In this document: one piece after another, positions 13,049 to 20,461 of the stretch
How positions within the stretch are numbered: position 1 is the stretch's first letter
Layout of the letters: each line of letters starts with the position of its first letter
Source of the DNA: a virus
DNA: 28,480 bases
Virus record (IMG/VR): IMGVR_UViG_3300037963_000763
Location: 1 to 28,480 of that record
Direction: 5' to 3' (one strand)
Made by a program: the position numbers and the translations under genes
Notes under the pieces: generated by a model
Database searches by the model: none
Seen by the model: only the letters and a program-made list of their open reading frames with translations
What the model was told of the DNA's origin: nothing

Positions 13049-13129
13049 CTATTTGCTCCTTTTTTTCTTACGCTTAAATTCTTTCAAGCGTTTTCTTGGA
13101 TTTGTAACAGATACAAAATATGAACCCAC
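13049..13129 (-). CDS. Possible 26-residue basic peptide
   Basis: A GTG at 13129 shares one base with the stop of the upstream lipoprotein gene (TAGTG). The frame stays open for 26 codons, ending one base before the GTG of the next gene. It reads VGSYFVSVTNPRKRLKEFKR and then a Lys-rich end. There is no clear ribosome site, and the A-rich end doubles as the ribosome site of the next gene, so it may simply be a leader. It fills the only gap in this part of the operon exactly. Confidence 0.35.
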   Translation of the reverse strand: MGSYFVSVTNPRKRLKEFKRKKKRSK

Positions 13130-13920
13130 TATTGTAGAGTAGGACAAACTGGTAGTGCTGAATTACCCCCACCAACACCAATTACTCCAGATGTTTGGTT
13201 ATTTACACAGTTAACACCAGCAATCCAAACAGTATTAGAATTATTTAGTTGATCAAGTATATCCTGTAATTGAGCATCATAGTTTGGAATGTTAAGTCCA
13301 TTTATTTGATTTAATATTTGATTAAAATTGCTCGTATAATCTGGAAAGTTAAGATTACCTAGAGCATCTAATACAGCAGAATTATCTCCACCTGAACTAC
13401 CATTAATACTTGCTAGTCCTAATCCTAACCCAAGATCTACTGCTTGTTGACCTGCTACATTAATAGCATCATAAGATCCTAATCCTAGATTCAACATGTT
13501 CTCGCTATTTTGACCTAACATACCATAAAGAGCTGCGGTTTTTTGACCGTCTTGTTGTATACGAGCTAAGTTGCTTTGCATATTATGCCTGGAAATAGAT
13601 TTCTGAGCATCGCTAGACACCCACATACTTCCAAGGCTTCCGACAACCGGGAGGACTGCTTTAGTCCATTCTAATGCTACCGATTGTTGAGGCAATACTT
13701 GTGTGTTTGGAGACTGCATAAGGGCTAAAGCCATTACTGCTGAACCTGCTGCACTATTATCTCCACTAGCTGCTATCTTTGATAAAGCTTCAGACTTAGC
13801 TTGTTGAGCTTGTGCTTGAGCTATCGCTACTTTTTCTACAGCTTGATAGTATTCCATGCCAGCAGACTGACAGCCTGTTAAGACTACAAAGCATAACGCT
13901 GTAAATAGTTTTTTAATCAT
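13129..13920 (-). CDS. Phage-encoded lipoprotein with internal repeats
   Basis: This 263-residue protein has a type II signal peptide: a basic start (MIKK), a hydrophobic core and lipobox L-T-G-C17. Residue +2 is Gln, so sorting to the outer membrane is expected in a Gram-negative host. After an Ala/Gln-rich helix (25-50) comes a Gly/Leu-rich part (LGLGLGLA, 163-170), then two 19-residue repeats (190-208 and 209-227) with pattern L-N-x-P-x-Y-x-x-x-x-x-x-I-L-x-Q-x-N. The end has two cysteines (C238, C259) that could pair in the periplasm. GAGGA precedes the ATG. There is no C-terminal membrane span, which argues against a one-piece spanin. Superinfection exclusion or a lysis role are possible. 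Confidence 0.82.
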   Translation of the reverse strand: MIKKLFTALCFVVLTGCQSAGMEYYQAVEKVAIAQAQAQQAKSEALSKIAASGDNSAAGSAVMALALMQSPNTQVLPQQSVALEWTKAVLPVVGSLGSMWVSSDAQKSISRHNMQSNLARIQQDGQKTAALYGMLGQNSENMLNLGLGSYDAINVAGQQAVDLGLGLGLASINGSSGGDNSAVLDALGNLNFPDYTSNFNQILNQINGLNIPNYDAQLQDILDQLNNSNTVWIAGVNCVNNQTSGVIGVGGGNSALPVCPTLQ

Positions 13921-13932
13921 TTGTCTTATCCT

Positions 13933-14271
13933 CTAATATGTAAAATGTTTTAGGTATCTCAAAATACCTGTTAGTAAAATCACAGAAGCAGCACCATTAA
14001 CAATTATAATTGCTCTATCCTTCCAAAGAATACCTACCCATAACCAGCCAAGCATTCCTATAAAAGAAAGTCCAAGGTCTAGTACTGCATTAAACTGAGC
14101 AGATCGAATACACATGGCAACTAATAATAATATAGAAGATACCCACTTTATGTACCAATCAATCGTATACTTAGGAGTTGCAGACTTATAAATTCTTTTA
14201 GAGTTTGCAATTTCTTCTTGGGTATACTTAGCCTCACTCTCCCCAGACTTTTGTTTTTTTGCCGCCTTCAT
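13933..14271 (-). CDS. Three-span membrane protein (DUF6552-like)
   Basis: A 112-residue protein with a basic soluble N-terminus is followed by three hydrophobic segments at about 42-58 (WVSSILLLVAMCIRSA), 64-82 (VLDLGLSFIGMLGWLWVGI) and 88-106 (AIIIVNGAASVILLTGIL). The IKW..., L-x-x-x-G-x-x-G-W and W-x-D-R-A-I-I-x-x-N patterns recall a family found in marine phages that I remember as DUF6552. The role is unknown, perhaps host membrane modification. It starts 38 bases inside the upstream nuclease gene, with GAAGGA a little far (13 bases) from the ATG. Confidence 0.78.
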   Translation of the reverse strand: MKAAKKQKSGESEAKYTQEEIANSKRIYKSATPKYTIDWYIKWVSSILLLVAMCIRSAQFNAVLDLGLSFIGMLGWLWVGILWKDRAIIIVNGAASVILLTGILRYLKHFTY

Positions 14272-14599
14272 ATTCTACTGCGTGTCCTTCAGTTATTAGA
14301 GTTGAACATACATCTACATTATCAACGTATGGTATCCCTAATATTCTTCCAAATTTTCCTTTGCCTAAACTTTTAAGTTTAAACGTGTCTTTTAAAATCT
14401 CTGCTAATCTTTCTTTTGCCAATAGTCCTAACTTCTTTTCTATAGGTCTACGACAACGGCTTTCAGGTGCATCAATTCCAGCTAGTCTAATAAACTGTTC
14501 AGAGAGTACAACATCAAACCCTAAATCAATGTCACATACAATTGTATCTCCGTCTACTACACGAACTAATGTACAATTATATATGTAAGGTTCTACCAT
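14234..14599 (-). CDS. Staphylococcal nuclease-like (SNase/thermonuclease) protein
   Basis: A 121-residue SNase-fold nuclease. The active-site set of micrococcal nuclease is conserved: D16 in VVDGDT (D21), R38 in IRLAGIDAPE (R35), D43 (D40), E46 (E43) and R85 in GKFGR (R87). SNase cuts DNA and RNA with calcium. No signal peptide is present, so it should act in the cytoplasm, perhaps finishing host nucleic acid breakdown late in infection. It starts seven bases inside the upstream gene with a weak ribosome site, suggesting coupled translation. Lone SNase genes of this size are frequent in marine phages. It is somewhat shorter than the secreted enzyme, ending after the last helix of the OB core. 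Confidence 0.88.
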   Translation of the reverse strand: MVEPYIYNCTLVRVVDGDTIVCDIDLGFDVVLSEQFIRLAGIDAPESRCRRPIEKKLGLLAKERLAEILKDTFKLKSLGKGKFGRILGIPYVDNVDVCSTLITEGHAVEYEGGKKTKVWGE

Positions 14600-14907
14600 T
14601 TAACTTTATGTGACCAATATCTTGCTGATAACTTTGATGGTTTAGCATCTTGAGCATTGTGTCTAGCATAGTAAGATCTTTTTCTTGCTTTGTCTTTTTT
14701 AGTTTTAGGATTCTTTCCTGCACCTTTAACACCTTGCTGTCCAAAACGAATTGTTTTAATTTTGTCTCCAACTTTAGCTACAACCACATGAGACTTTTTA
14801 GGATGGTTAGGTGTACGCTTTGGTTTGTTAAAGCCAGATACCCCTGCTCTTTTTAGTCTAGGATCTCGTTTAGATTTACCACCTTTTTTGTAATCATCAC
14901 GCATCAT
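14593..14907 (-). CDS. Small highly basic phage protein (104 aa)
   Basis: A Lys/Arg-rich protein begins MMRDDYKKGGKSKRDPRLKR, with a conserved-looking core KVGDKIKTIRFGQQGVKGAG, then KARKRSYYARHNAQ and an aromatic end (ARYWSHKVKW). The R-F-G-x-x-G ... K-x-x-K-x-R-x-x-S-Y-x-x-R-H pattern is one I associate with small proteins of phages and some large DNA viruses. It is likely nucleic-acid binding, possibly packed with DNA in the virion or tied to late transcription. The ATG overlaps the upstream stop by ATGA, with AGGA seven bases before it. Confidence 0.78.
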   Translation of the reverse strand: MMRDDYKKGGKSKRDPRLKRAGVSGFNKPKRTPNHPKKSHVVVAKVGDKIKTIRFGQQGVKGAGKNPKTKKDKARKRSYYARHNAQDAKPSKLSARYWSHKVKW

Positions 14908-15152
14908 TTTGTTTTCCTATATCGTCTAGTTTTTTTAGCAATCTGTTTAGGTTGCTTAGAATGTTGTTTACCTTTCTTTGTATCTTCTCTTTTCTTACGT
15001 GTAGTTGCTGCGTATTCTTTAGAAGATAAAGACTTTATAGCTTTCTCTGGTAAGTATCTCTCTCCTGTCTTAGAAGATTTCTTACCAGACTTAGTACGCC
15101 ACTTTTGTTTTGTCCAAGCCTTTAAAGACTTTTGTGATTTTTTAAGTGCCAT
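14904..15152 (-). CDS. Small highly basic phage protein (82 aa)
   Basis: This is an extremely basic protein: ALKKSQKSLKAWTKQKWRT, then SSKTGERYLPEKAIKSLSSKEYAATTRKKRED and a Lys/Arg/Gln tail. The W-T-x-x-K-W-x-T-x-S-G and G-E-R-Y-L-P ... E-Y-A-A-T-T-x-x-K-R patterns look conserved in marine phage genomes from memory; one member of this gene run probably corresponds to DUF5872, but I cannot say which. The start is coupled to the upstream gene by TAATG. Histone-like or RNA-binding activity is plausible. Confidence 0.8.
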   Translation of the reverse strand: MALKKSQKSLKAWTKQKWRTKSGKKSSKTGERYLPEKAIKSLSSKEYAATTRKKREDTKKGKQHSKQPKQIAKKTRRYRKTK

Positions 15153-15298
15153 TACTTTTTATGAACCTTTTGAACTGCAAAGTTTGCTGTTAAGCTTGCA
15201 CCTTTATGTTTTACAAACTTACCTTTATGTTTCATAACTTTGTATGACCCATCTTTTTGTTTCATCCAATGATAACCTTTAGGTGCTTGTACTTTCAT
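15152..15298 (-). CDS. 48-residue basic phage protein
   Basis: This gene fits exactly between two others: its ATG overlaps the upstream stop by ATGA, and its TAA shares one base with the next ATG. GGAGG stands six bases upstream, the best ribosome site of this gene run. It begins MKVQAPKGYHWMKQKDGSYK, goes on with V-M-K-H-K-G-K-F-V-K-H-K-G-A-S-L, and ends FAVQKVHKK. The G-Y-H-W-M and H-K-G repeats look like a conserved small phage family. It is likely a structured basic peptide; function unknown. Confidence 0.82.
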   Translation of the reverse strand: MKVQAPKGYHWMKQKDGSYKVMKHKGKFVKHKGASLTANFAVQKVHKK

Positions 15299-15483
15299 TT
15301 GTAGCCTCCTCCAGCTTTTTTATATTGTTGTGCTAACATCTGGGCTTTACGTGCTGACCACTGACCTGGCTTACCACCTTTAGAGCCAGCTTTTATTTTA
15401 TTAAATAATCTTTTACGCATTGTAGGTTTAGTATAATTACCAGCTTCATTAACCCTAGATTTTTTCTTTTTTTTGGTTGTCAT
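15295..15483 (-). CDS. 62-residue basic phage protein
   Basis: It begins with a Lys run (MTTKKKKKSRVNEAG), then NYTKPTMRKRLFNKIKAGSK, GGKPGQWSARKAQMLAQQYK and a Gly-rich end. The Y-T-K-P-x-x-R-x-x-L-F-x-x-I-K-x-G-x-K-G-G-x-P-G-Q-W-S-A-R-K-A-Q pattern is one I have met in phage and large-virus genomes (DUF5872 is the name I would test first). GGGGA lies eight bases before the ATG, which overlaps the holin candidate's stop by ATGA. It is probably a nucleic-acid-binding protein. Confidence 0.82.
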   Translation of the reverse strand: MTTKKKKKSRVNEAGNYTKPTMRKRLFNKIKAGSKGGKPGQWSARKAQMLAQQYKKAGGGYK

Positions 15484-15680
15484 TCCTGTTTCCCCTTACC
15501 TAAAAATAATCCGAACACGGCTGTCATTGCTCCAGTACATACAGAAACTAACCCTGCCTGTTCAATTGTTGGAGCTTCTAAAGTTGTAAACCAATGAATC
15601 ACATCCCAACAAGCAAGAGCCATCATTAATACTAGTAATCGTGGGACTATACGCCACTTGTCAAATTCTTCAGGTGTCAT
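15480..15680 (-). CDS. Two-span membrane protein, holin candidate
   Basis: A 66-residue protein with two hydrophobic segments (about 13-31, VPRLLVLMMALACWDVIHW, and 41-60, AGLVSVCTGAMTAVFGLFLG), a short loop and a charged C-terminus (GKGKQE). This is the layout of small two-span (class II) holins, with both ends probably in the cytoplasm. It lies a few genes after the M15 endolysin, next to another holin-like gene, with ATGA overlaps on both sides. Size, topology and place support a holin or antiholin; no sequence motif proves it. Confidence 0.65.
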   Translation of the reverse strand: MTPEEFDKWRIVPRLLVLMMALACWDVIHWFTTLEAPTIEQAGLVSVCTGAMTAVFGLFLGKGKQE

Positions 15681-16057
15681 AGCTTACGCATCTTCATAAG
15701 CTTGTCAGCACCTCTAATACCAAAAGACGCACTGACCGCAATAAAAAGGAGGTACGAATACCACTCAGGGAGGTTAGACAAAGCATCAAAGGATGCATGA
15801 ACCCTATCTAATACAGCAGGATCATTAAAAGCTACAGCATAACCTACCATAAAGATAGGTACGGCTAACACAATTGTCCAAAACTCGTCTTTCCAACTAG
15901 ACCCTGATGCCGCAGCCATTTTAGATTCCCAATCAGCATCATGTTCGATGACAGCCATCTTAGCTTTGTGTTTAGCTTGTGACTGTTCATGCTTATTGTT
16001 CATCCATGTGCCAGCAAGATTAGCTACTGGCCCTACAATTGCGCTAAATATATTCAT
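15677..16057 (-). CDS. Membrane protein resembling three-span holins
   Basis: This 126-residue protein has a hydrophobic or amphipathic N-terminus (IFSAIVGPVANLAGTWM), a His/Lys/Ala-rich helix (HEQSQAKHKAKMAVIEHDADW), then S-W-K-D-E-F-W before a second span (TIVLAVPIFMVGYAVAF) and a third (YSYLLFIAVSASFGIRG), ending in a basic tail. The arrangement, with a charged helix before W-x-D-E-x-W, resembles the three-span holin group (Holin_3TM-like) of phages and gene transfer agents. AGGGA precedes the ATG. With the neighbouring two-span protein it could form a holin/antiholin pair for the M15 endolysin. Confidence 0.68.
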   Translation of the reverse strand: MNIFSAIVGPVANLAGTWMNNKHEQSQAKHKAKMAVIEHDADWESKMAAASGSSWKDEFWTIVLAVPIFMVGYAVAFNDPAVLDRVHASFDALSNLPEWYSYLLFIAVSASFGIRGADKLMKMRKL

Positions 16058-16059
16058 AC

Positions 16060-16245
16060 TTAATCCCTAAAAGTTGTTGTCTGTGCAACTAGTACAGGCT
16101 TACAGTATCCAGTTACTTTAGATTCCCTATCTTCTAATCGGTCTGCAAAGTAGCGACATCTATTAACATCTCTAAAGTGCATACCTTTGGTGTTGATTTC
16201 TTCTCCTTCTACAATTACTATTAGAAGGAAAGCCATAAGTCTCAT
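16060..16245 (-). CDS. Small protein with N-terminal hydrophobic segment
   Basis: A 61-residue protein with a short hydrophobic start (MRLMAFLLIVIV) then a soluble part: GMHFRDVNRCRYFADRLEDR and TGYCKPVLVAQ. The F-R-D-V-N-x-C-x-Y-F-A ... Y-C-x-P pattern suggests an exported fragment with a disulfide between two cysteines. The hydrophobic stretch could be a signal anchor; no lipobox is seen. It overlaps the upstream gene by ATGA and stands between a one-span protein and a holin candidate, so a lysis accessory or spanin-like role is possible. Confidence 0.7.
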   Translation of the reverse strand: MRLMAFLLIVIVEGEEINTKGMHFRDVNRCRYFADRLEDRESKVTGYCKPVLVAQTTTFRD

Positions 16246-16370
16246 TTAACTACCAATAAACCTAACAACAAAATAACAATAGCTAACTCAACTGCAAGTA
16301 TTGTATGATAAATTGTCCAAATTATTGGGTACTGTCCACCTCTTCCTAACTTCTTCTTTAATAACTCCAT
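16242..16370 (-). CDS. 42-residue single-span membrane protein
   Basis: This short gene fills the space between the M15 endolysin gene (13-base overlap) and the next gene (ATGA overlap). It begins MELLKKKLGRGGQYPIIWTI, and the last 20 residues form a continuous membrane span (ELAIVILLLGLLVV-K). A positive N-terminal part with K-K-K and R then a span suggests N-in orientation. The ribosome site is weak, which fits coupling to the endolysin gene. Likely a lysis-module membrane factor; unproven. Confidence 0.72.
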   Translation of the reverse strand: MELLKKKLGRGGQYPIIWTIYHTILAVELAIVILLLGLLVVK

Positions 16371-16732
16371 ATCCAGGGCCTTGGTCTTGTTGATGAATTG
16401 TCTATAATATCTAGATGTATAAACCTAGAGTTTACTTGTCCTTTTTGATTGATACCAATCCCTGTGAAACCAGCCTTCAGAGCCTCTTCTAAGAGCGTCA
16501 GAGCCTTTTCTCCAGTTACATGGATATCCATAGCCTTTCCAGTTACATGCGCTCCAGGCGTTGACTTACGCTTTTCTATTGGATGCTGCTCACATCTGTA
16601 TGCACTTGAGACTACGAATGGAAACCCTACTGCTTCTCGTAGAGCTTCTATCTTCTTTATAAATTCATCATCAATAACAAGATTACCGCAGTGCGAACAC
16701 TTTAGTTCATCTTCTGTAAAATACTTATACAC
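16358..16732 (-). CDS. Peptidase M15 endolysin (D-Ala-D-Ala or L-Ala-D-Glu type)
   Basis: I start this at a GTG at 16732, eight bases inside the end of the upstream gene and behind AAGGG, giving 124 residues; a TTG at 16759 would add nine residues with no ribosome site. The text YKYFTEDELKCSHCG opens the Peptidase_M15_3 pattern. The zinc ligands follow: H62 (TPGAHVTGKAMDIH, with D69) and H106 in RFIHLDI. Also typical are VSSAYRCEQHP and the Trp-rich end RPRPWIWSY. It would cleave peptides of peptidoglycan. No signal sequence is seen, so it needs a holin, and two candidates lie just downstream. Confidence 0.9.
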   Translation of the reverse strand: MYKYFTEDELKCSHCGNLVIDDEFIKKIEALREAVGFPFVVSSAYRCEQHPIEKRKSTPGAHVTGKAMDIHVTGEKALTLLEEALKAGFTGIGINQKGQVNSRFIHLDIIDNSSTRPRPWIWSY

Positions 16733-19700
16733 TAGCTTGCCCTTGTAATTTCTTGCCAAGTACTGCTGCTATTAGTCCTTGACGATCTTCAACATCTGTA
16801 TAGGCTTCACCTGCTTGTTCATCGTAGGGTACGCCTGTCATCTTATCTATTCTTTGATCAGGTTCGGCAGGTGCATTAGGTACTAAAGCAATCCCACCTT
16901 TATCTTTCTTCTTACGAATTACTCCATAAACCATACCACCTTTAGCTTTACTTCTTCTATCTTCAAGTAACTCATATCCACCTGTCGCAACACGCCCTAT
17001 ATCAAGAATTTCTTTTCCTAAAGGCGCACGTTTTACAAACTGTTTAGTTGCTCCTTCATAATCTTCATCGGCTATATTTGAACCTACTTGTATACCACCT
17101 TCAATAAGATCAGCAACCCATGCTGCTACAGGACTAATAGATTCTAAAGTTTGACGATACTGAGCAGCTCCTGCTGTTCTTCCCATCTTATCTACTAACC
17201 AGTTGACATTTCCTGAAAATACAAAAGTTCGTCCAGCTTGTAAGTCAGAAGCATATTTTTCTGCAAAGGTATAAAAGCCTTGATCTCCTAATTTTTCACC
17301 TGTTGGATCATTTAAAAAATCTCTAAAAGTTAATATACCATCATATAATACAAGAGAACCCATTGCTCTTATTGCTAATGCAGCATCTCCATCTTCTACT
17401 CGTTTTACAAGTCCGTTTAACTGTGATGTTTTAGCTTGTGCCCACGATAAGAATTGTCCTAGAGATCTTATATAAGGATCTCTTGATTGTGAAAAAGCTC
17501 TTCTATTACTTAACTGTGGAATAAGAGCATCTCTATCAGCTTGACGAATTCCAAGTCTATTTAAAATTTCTTTTGCTGAATCATTTGCAAATGCTTCATC
17601 GACATTTTTAAATTTTGCCAGTTCTTCAATAGACTCTGTAGTTAAACCTAATTGCTTAGCCTTTTCTAATTCAAACTTTTTAATTTTCCTACCACCAATC
17701 TTAGAAGCAAACTTAAAACCTTCTTCAACTCCTGCATTATAAGCATATCTTCTAGCAAAAGAAGTTAAAGGAGCTAGTCCAATAGCTTTAAAAAATACTT
17801 CATTGGTTTTTCTAGTAGTCTGTTGGACTTTATTAAGAACTCCTCCTGCTCCTGGTCGTTCAACACCTGCATACAAAGCCCTTAATTCTTGAGCCACTAC
17901 ATCTCTTGTATCAAAACCAGAGAGGGAAGCAAAGTCTTTCTGCTTATCTCTAGTCATCGCTCTTCCAAATCCTTTCATTGCTGAAAATGCACCACTATTT
18001 TGAAAAGGCTGTACAATATCACCTAATCCTGAAATAGCTGCTTTAGGTAAGTACGTTAAGTTTGCAAAGGTTGAAGCTATACCAAACATTGTATGTGTTA
18101 GATTACCTACATCCCGGGACTTTACACCATGATGATTTCCAAAGTATATATCTACACTCTGATGTACAGCTTTAATTTTAGTAGATAATTGTTTTTGTAA
18201 AAAAGCTACTTTTGCTGGATCATCAGCTTTAGATGCTATCTCAATTAAAGGATTATATTCTTCTTTTAATTTAGATATAATAGAACGAACACCTTCACCA
18301 TTAGCTCCGAAACGTCTAGCAAATTCAATAGATGCTGTATTATTATTTACTACAGATTTTAAAACTACATCTACATCTTTAATAAAAAAATCTTGTATTT
18401 CTTTTTGAGATGCTAAAGTGTCAAACTGTCTAGTCTTTTCAATGTTACCAGCAACAGAACGCATTACTAAGTTAGGATTTGAATAGTCTAAATCTTTTCC
18501 TTTAAAAGCAGTATATTGTGGAGGATCTATTCTTCCGTAGTTTTGTACATTTAATACTAAATTTCTGGCTTTTTCTTCAGCTTTTTCTTTAGTCATTCCT
18601 TTTCCTGATTTAAGAAAAGCACTAGTAAATTGTTTTGTAGCTTCTATAGGATTAGATGCAATTTTATTCATGTCAAACATTTGAGCAAGACCATAGTTTT
18701 GTTGTTTGACACCTGCTAGTCCTGCATTCTGTACAGCATCATTAAAATAATCATCTGAAAACTTTATACTAAATTGTGTTAAATCTTTTATAGTAGCTAT
18801 TTCTTCTGGTGAAAAGTCATCAACTAAATCAGTTTCCTTTTTAAATTTTTTAGCTAAATCATAAGCAGCTTCTCTAATCTTTTTAGCTTCTGGGCCTACA
18901 AGATTTAACTCTCGCATCTTATCATTAACTTGTTTGTTTAATTGTTGCATAACATTTTCAGTAGTCTCTTCTACTGATTGAGTTGTTATACCTTTAGAGT
19001 ATGCTCCTGTTGATCGAAACAAAGCATCTCCAAAGTTTTTTACTGTGCCTCCTAGTGTTTCAAACCAAGCACTATGTGATCCTGAAAATACTTGATTGGC
19101 TTGTGCCCATATATTTCTACGAGCCATATCTTCTATGCCTTTTAAACCAGCCTCTTTAGAAGCTACAGACATATTAGAATTAATTATTTTTTTAGATAAT
19201 TGACCTCCTGTCAATCCTGCTAATGCCCATACCCAAGGGCTAGAAGAATCAGGCTCATCACTTATTAATTTATTAGTAACACCAATACCATATCCTGTAG
19301 CAGCTCCCATTAAAGGGCGAGTAATTGCTCTCGCAAATGTATTTCCATTTAGAATACCAGCTTTGTCTAGTCCTTCTAAGTTTTCAAATAAACCATCAGC
19401 TAACTTTTGACTAGTCTCCTCATACTTATTAGCAGCATTTTTTATAATAGCATCAGCTTCTTCGACACCTTCTAATATTGCTTTTGGAACAAATTGTTTT
19501 AGTTGCGGATCATCTACTTCCATTTTATGTTTAATACTAAGTTCTTCAAGATGCTCAGCATATTGCTGTTTAATTCTTGTAGCATGTCCTAATTCTGCTC
19601 CCAAGACAGGTACATCATTTAAAGCACTAACAAGAGGTTTATTTGTAGCATCTACTTTTTTATGAATTTGATTTATTATCTCTTGTTCTTTTTCAGTAAC

Positions 19701-20453
19701 TACTCCATCATCAACTTTCTTTAATTGTTTGTTAATAGAATCAGTATCAAGAAATATATCTATAGAGTCTGGTCTATCCATAGCTTTAGCTGCATCTACT
19801 ACTTCATCTGCGGCACGAGAACCTACAAAAGCACCTCCAAGAACTGTGCCTAAACTAAACTGCAAAGCTAAACTATTAGGATTAATTTCTCTTTCTTGAA
19901 CTACAGAATCTATGACTTCATCTGCAACAAATAAACTACCTTCTGAAACACCAGCCTTGGCTCTACCTACTAGTTTTGAACCTATTGAAGCATTTTTAGC
20001 TACTTGTCCTATACGTAATGCTGGAACAGTAGCATAAATAGGATCAAGCACTTCTTTTACAAACCCTCCTGCTTTAGCAATACTTCCCTCTTTACTTCGT
20101 GTAGGCAAATAGCTATATTTAGCTTCATGTTTTCTACCTTCTTCATCTCTAATCTCGCCTATAGTTTTTTCAGATAAACCAGCCTTTAATAATAAGTAGG
20201 CATTTTCGAGTACTTGTGTTTTCTTACCAAACCCATATGCAAACTGCTCGAATTTACTACCTTCAGGTAAAGTTGCATCTAATTCTTCAGGGGTATGTGA
20301 AGCATTTAACTTACTTATTTCTTCACGGCTTAAAGTTAAAGGCTGTCCAAATGAAGGAGCTTCTTCTGTAGGCTCTTCAGCTTCTACTGTAGGCTCTTCA
20401 GCTTCTATAGTCTCTTCAGCTTCTGGTTCTCCTAATAAAGAGTTTACTGTCAT
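16725..20453 (-). CDS. Large internal-virion/ejection-type protein (1242 aa)
   Basis: This 1242-residue protein lies directly after the lysozyme-bearing virion protein, where podoviruses keep their largest ejection proteins (T7 gp16 for comparison). It opens with an acidic repeat (E-A-E-E-P-T, residues 11-32). Gly/Ala-rich hydrophobic patches follow at about 195-212, 380-395 and 406-420, which could insert in membranes, and then long helical stretches. The C-terminal part has VPNAPAEPDQRIDKMTGVPY, a motif I associate with marine phage virion proteins. No catalytic site is recognisable. The ATG follows AGGA by eight bases. The role in DNA ejection is inferred from size, position and composition, not from a family match. 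Confidence 0.75.
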   Translation of the reverse strand: MTVNSLLGEPEAEETIEAEEPTVEAEEPTEEAPSFGQPLTLSREEISKLNASHTPEELDATLPEGSKFEQFAYGFGKKTQVLENAYLLLKAGLSEKTIGEIRDEEGRKHEAKYSYLPTRSKEGSIAKAGGFVKEVLDPIYATVPALRIGQVAKNASIGSKLVGRAKAGVSEGSLFVADEVIDSVVQEREINPNSLALQFSLGTVLGGAFVGSRAADEVVDAAKAMDRPDSIDIFLDTDSINKQLKKVDDGVVTEKEQEIINQIHKKVDATNKPLVSALNDVPVLGAELGHATRIKQQYAEHLEELSIKHKMEVDDPQLKQFVPKAILEGVEEADAIIKNAANKYEETSQKLADGLFENLEGLDKAGILNGNTFARAITRPLMGAATGYGIGVTNKLISDEPDSSSPWVWALAGLTGGQLSKKIINSNMSVASKEAGLKGIEDMARRNIWAQANQVFSGSHSAWFETLGGTVKNFGDALFRSTGAYSKGITTQSVEETTENVMQQLNKQVNDKMRELNLVGPEAKKIREAAYDLAKKFKKETDLVDDFSPEEIATIKDLTQFSIKFSDDYFNDAVQNAGLAGVKQQNYGLAQMFDMNKIASNPIEATKQFTSAFLKSGKGMTKEKAEEKARNLVLNVQNYGRIDPPQYTAFKGKDLDYSNPNLVMRSVAGNIEKTRQFDTLASQKEIQDFFIKDVDVVLKSVVNNNTASIEFARRFGANGEGVRSIISKLKEEYNPLIEIASKADDPAKVAFLQKQLSTKIKAVHQSVDIYFGNHHGVKSRDVGNLTHTMFGIASTFANLTYLPKAAISGLGDIVQPFQNSGAFSAMKGFGRAMTRDKQKDFASLSGFDTRDVVAQELRALYAGVERPGAGGVLNKVQQTTRKTNEVFFKAIGLAPLTSFARRYAYNAGVEEGFKFASKIGGRKIKKFELEKAKQLGLTTESIEELAKFKNVDEAFANDSAKEILNRLGIRQADRDALIPQLSNRRAFSQSRDPYIRSLGQFLSWAQAKTSQLNGLVKRVEDGDAALAIRAMGSLVLYDGILTFRDFLNDPTGEKLGDQGFYTFAEKYASDLQAGRTFVFSGNVNWLVDKMGRTAGAAQYRQTLESISPVAAWVADLIEGGIQVGSNIADEDYEGATKQFVKRAPLGKEILDIGRVATGGYELLEDRRSKAKGGMVYGVIRKKKDKGGIALVPNAPAEPDQRIDKMTGVPYDEQAGEAYTDVEDRQGLIAAVLGKKLQGQASV
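20367..20424 (-). repeat. Three 21-bp direct repeats in the 1242-residue gene
   Basis: TGTAGGCTCTTCAGCTTCTA occurs exactly at 20367-20386 and 20388-20407, with a diverged third copy to about 20424. The unit is 21 bases, so it adds seven residues (E-A-E-E-P-T-V/I type) to the acidic N-terminus without shifting frame. Near-identity of the copies suggests recent slippage. Confidence 0.8.
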
Positions 20454-20461
20454 AAGTATTC

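Noticed and set aside
13129-13920. Unimolecular spanin
   Set aside because: It has the lipobox but no C-terminal transmembrane segment, which such spanins need.
14259-14588. 109-codon plus-strand frame opposite the SNase gene
   Set aside because: The minus strand carries the conserved SNase active site; the plus frame has no motif.
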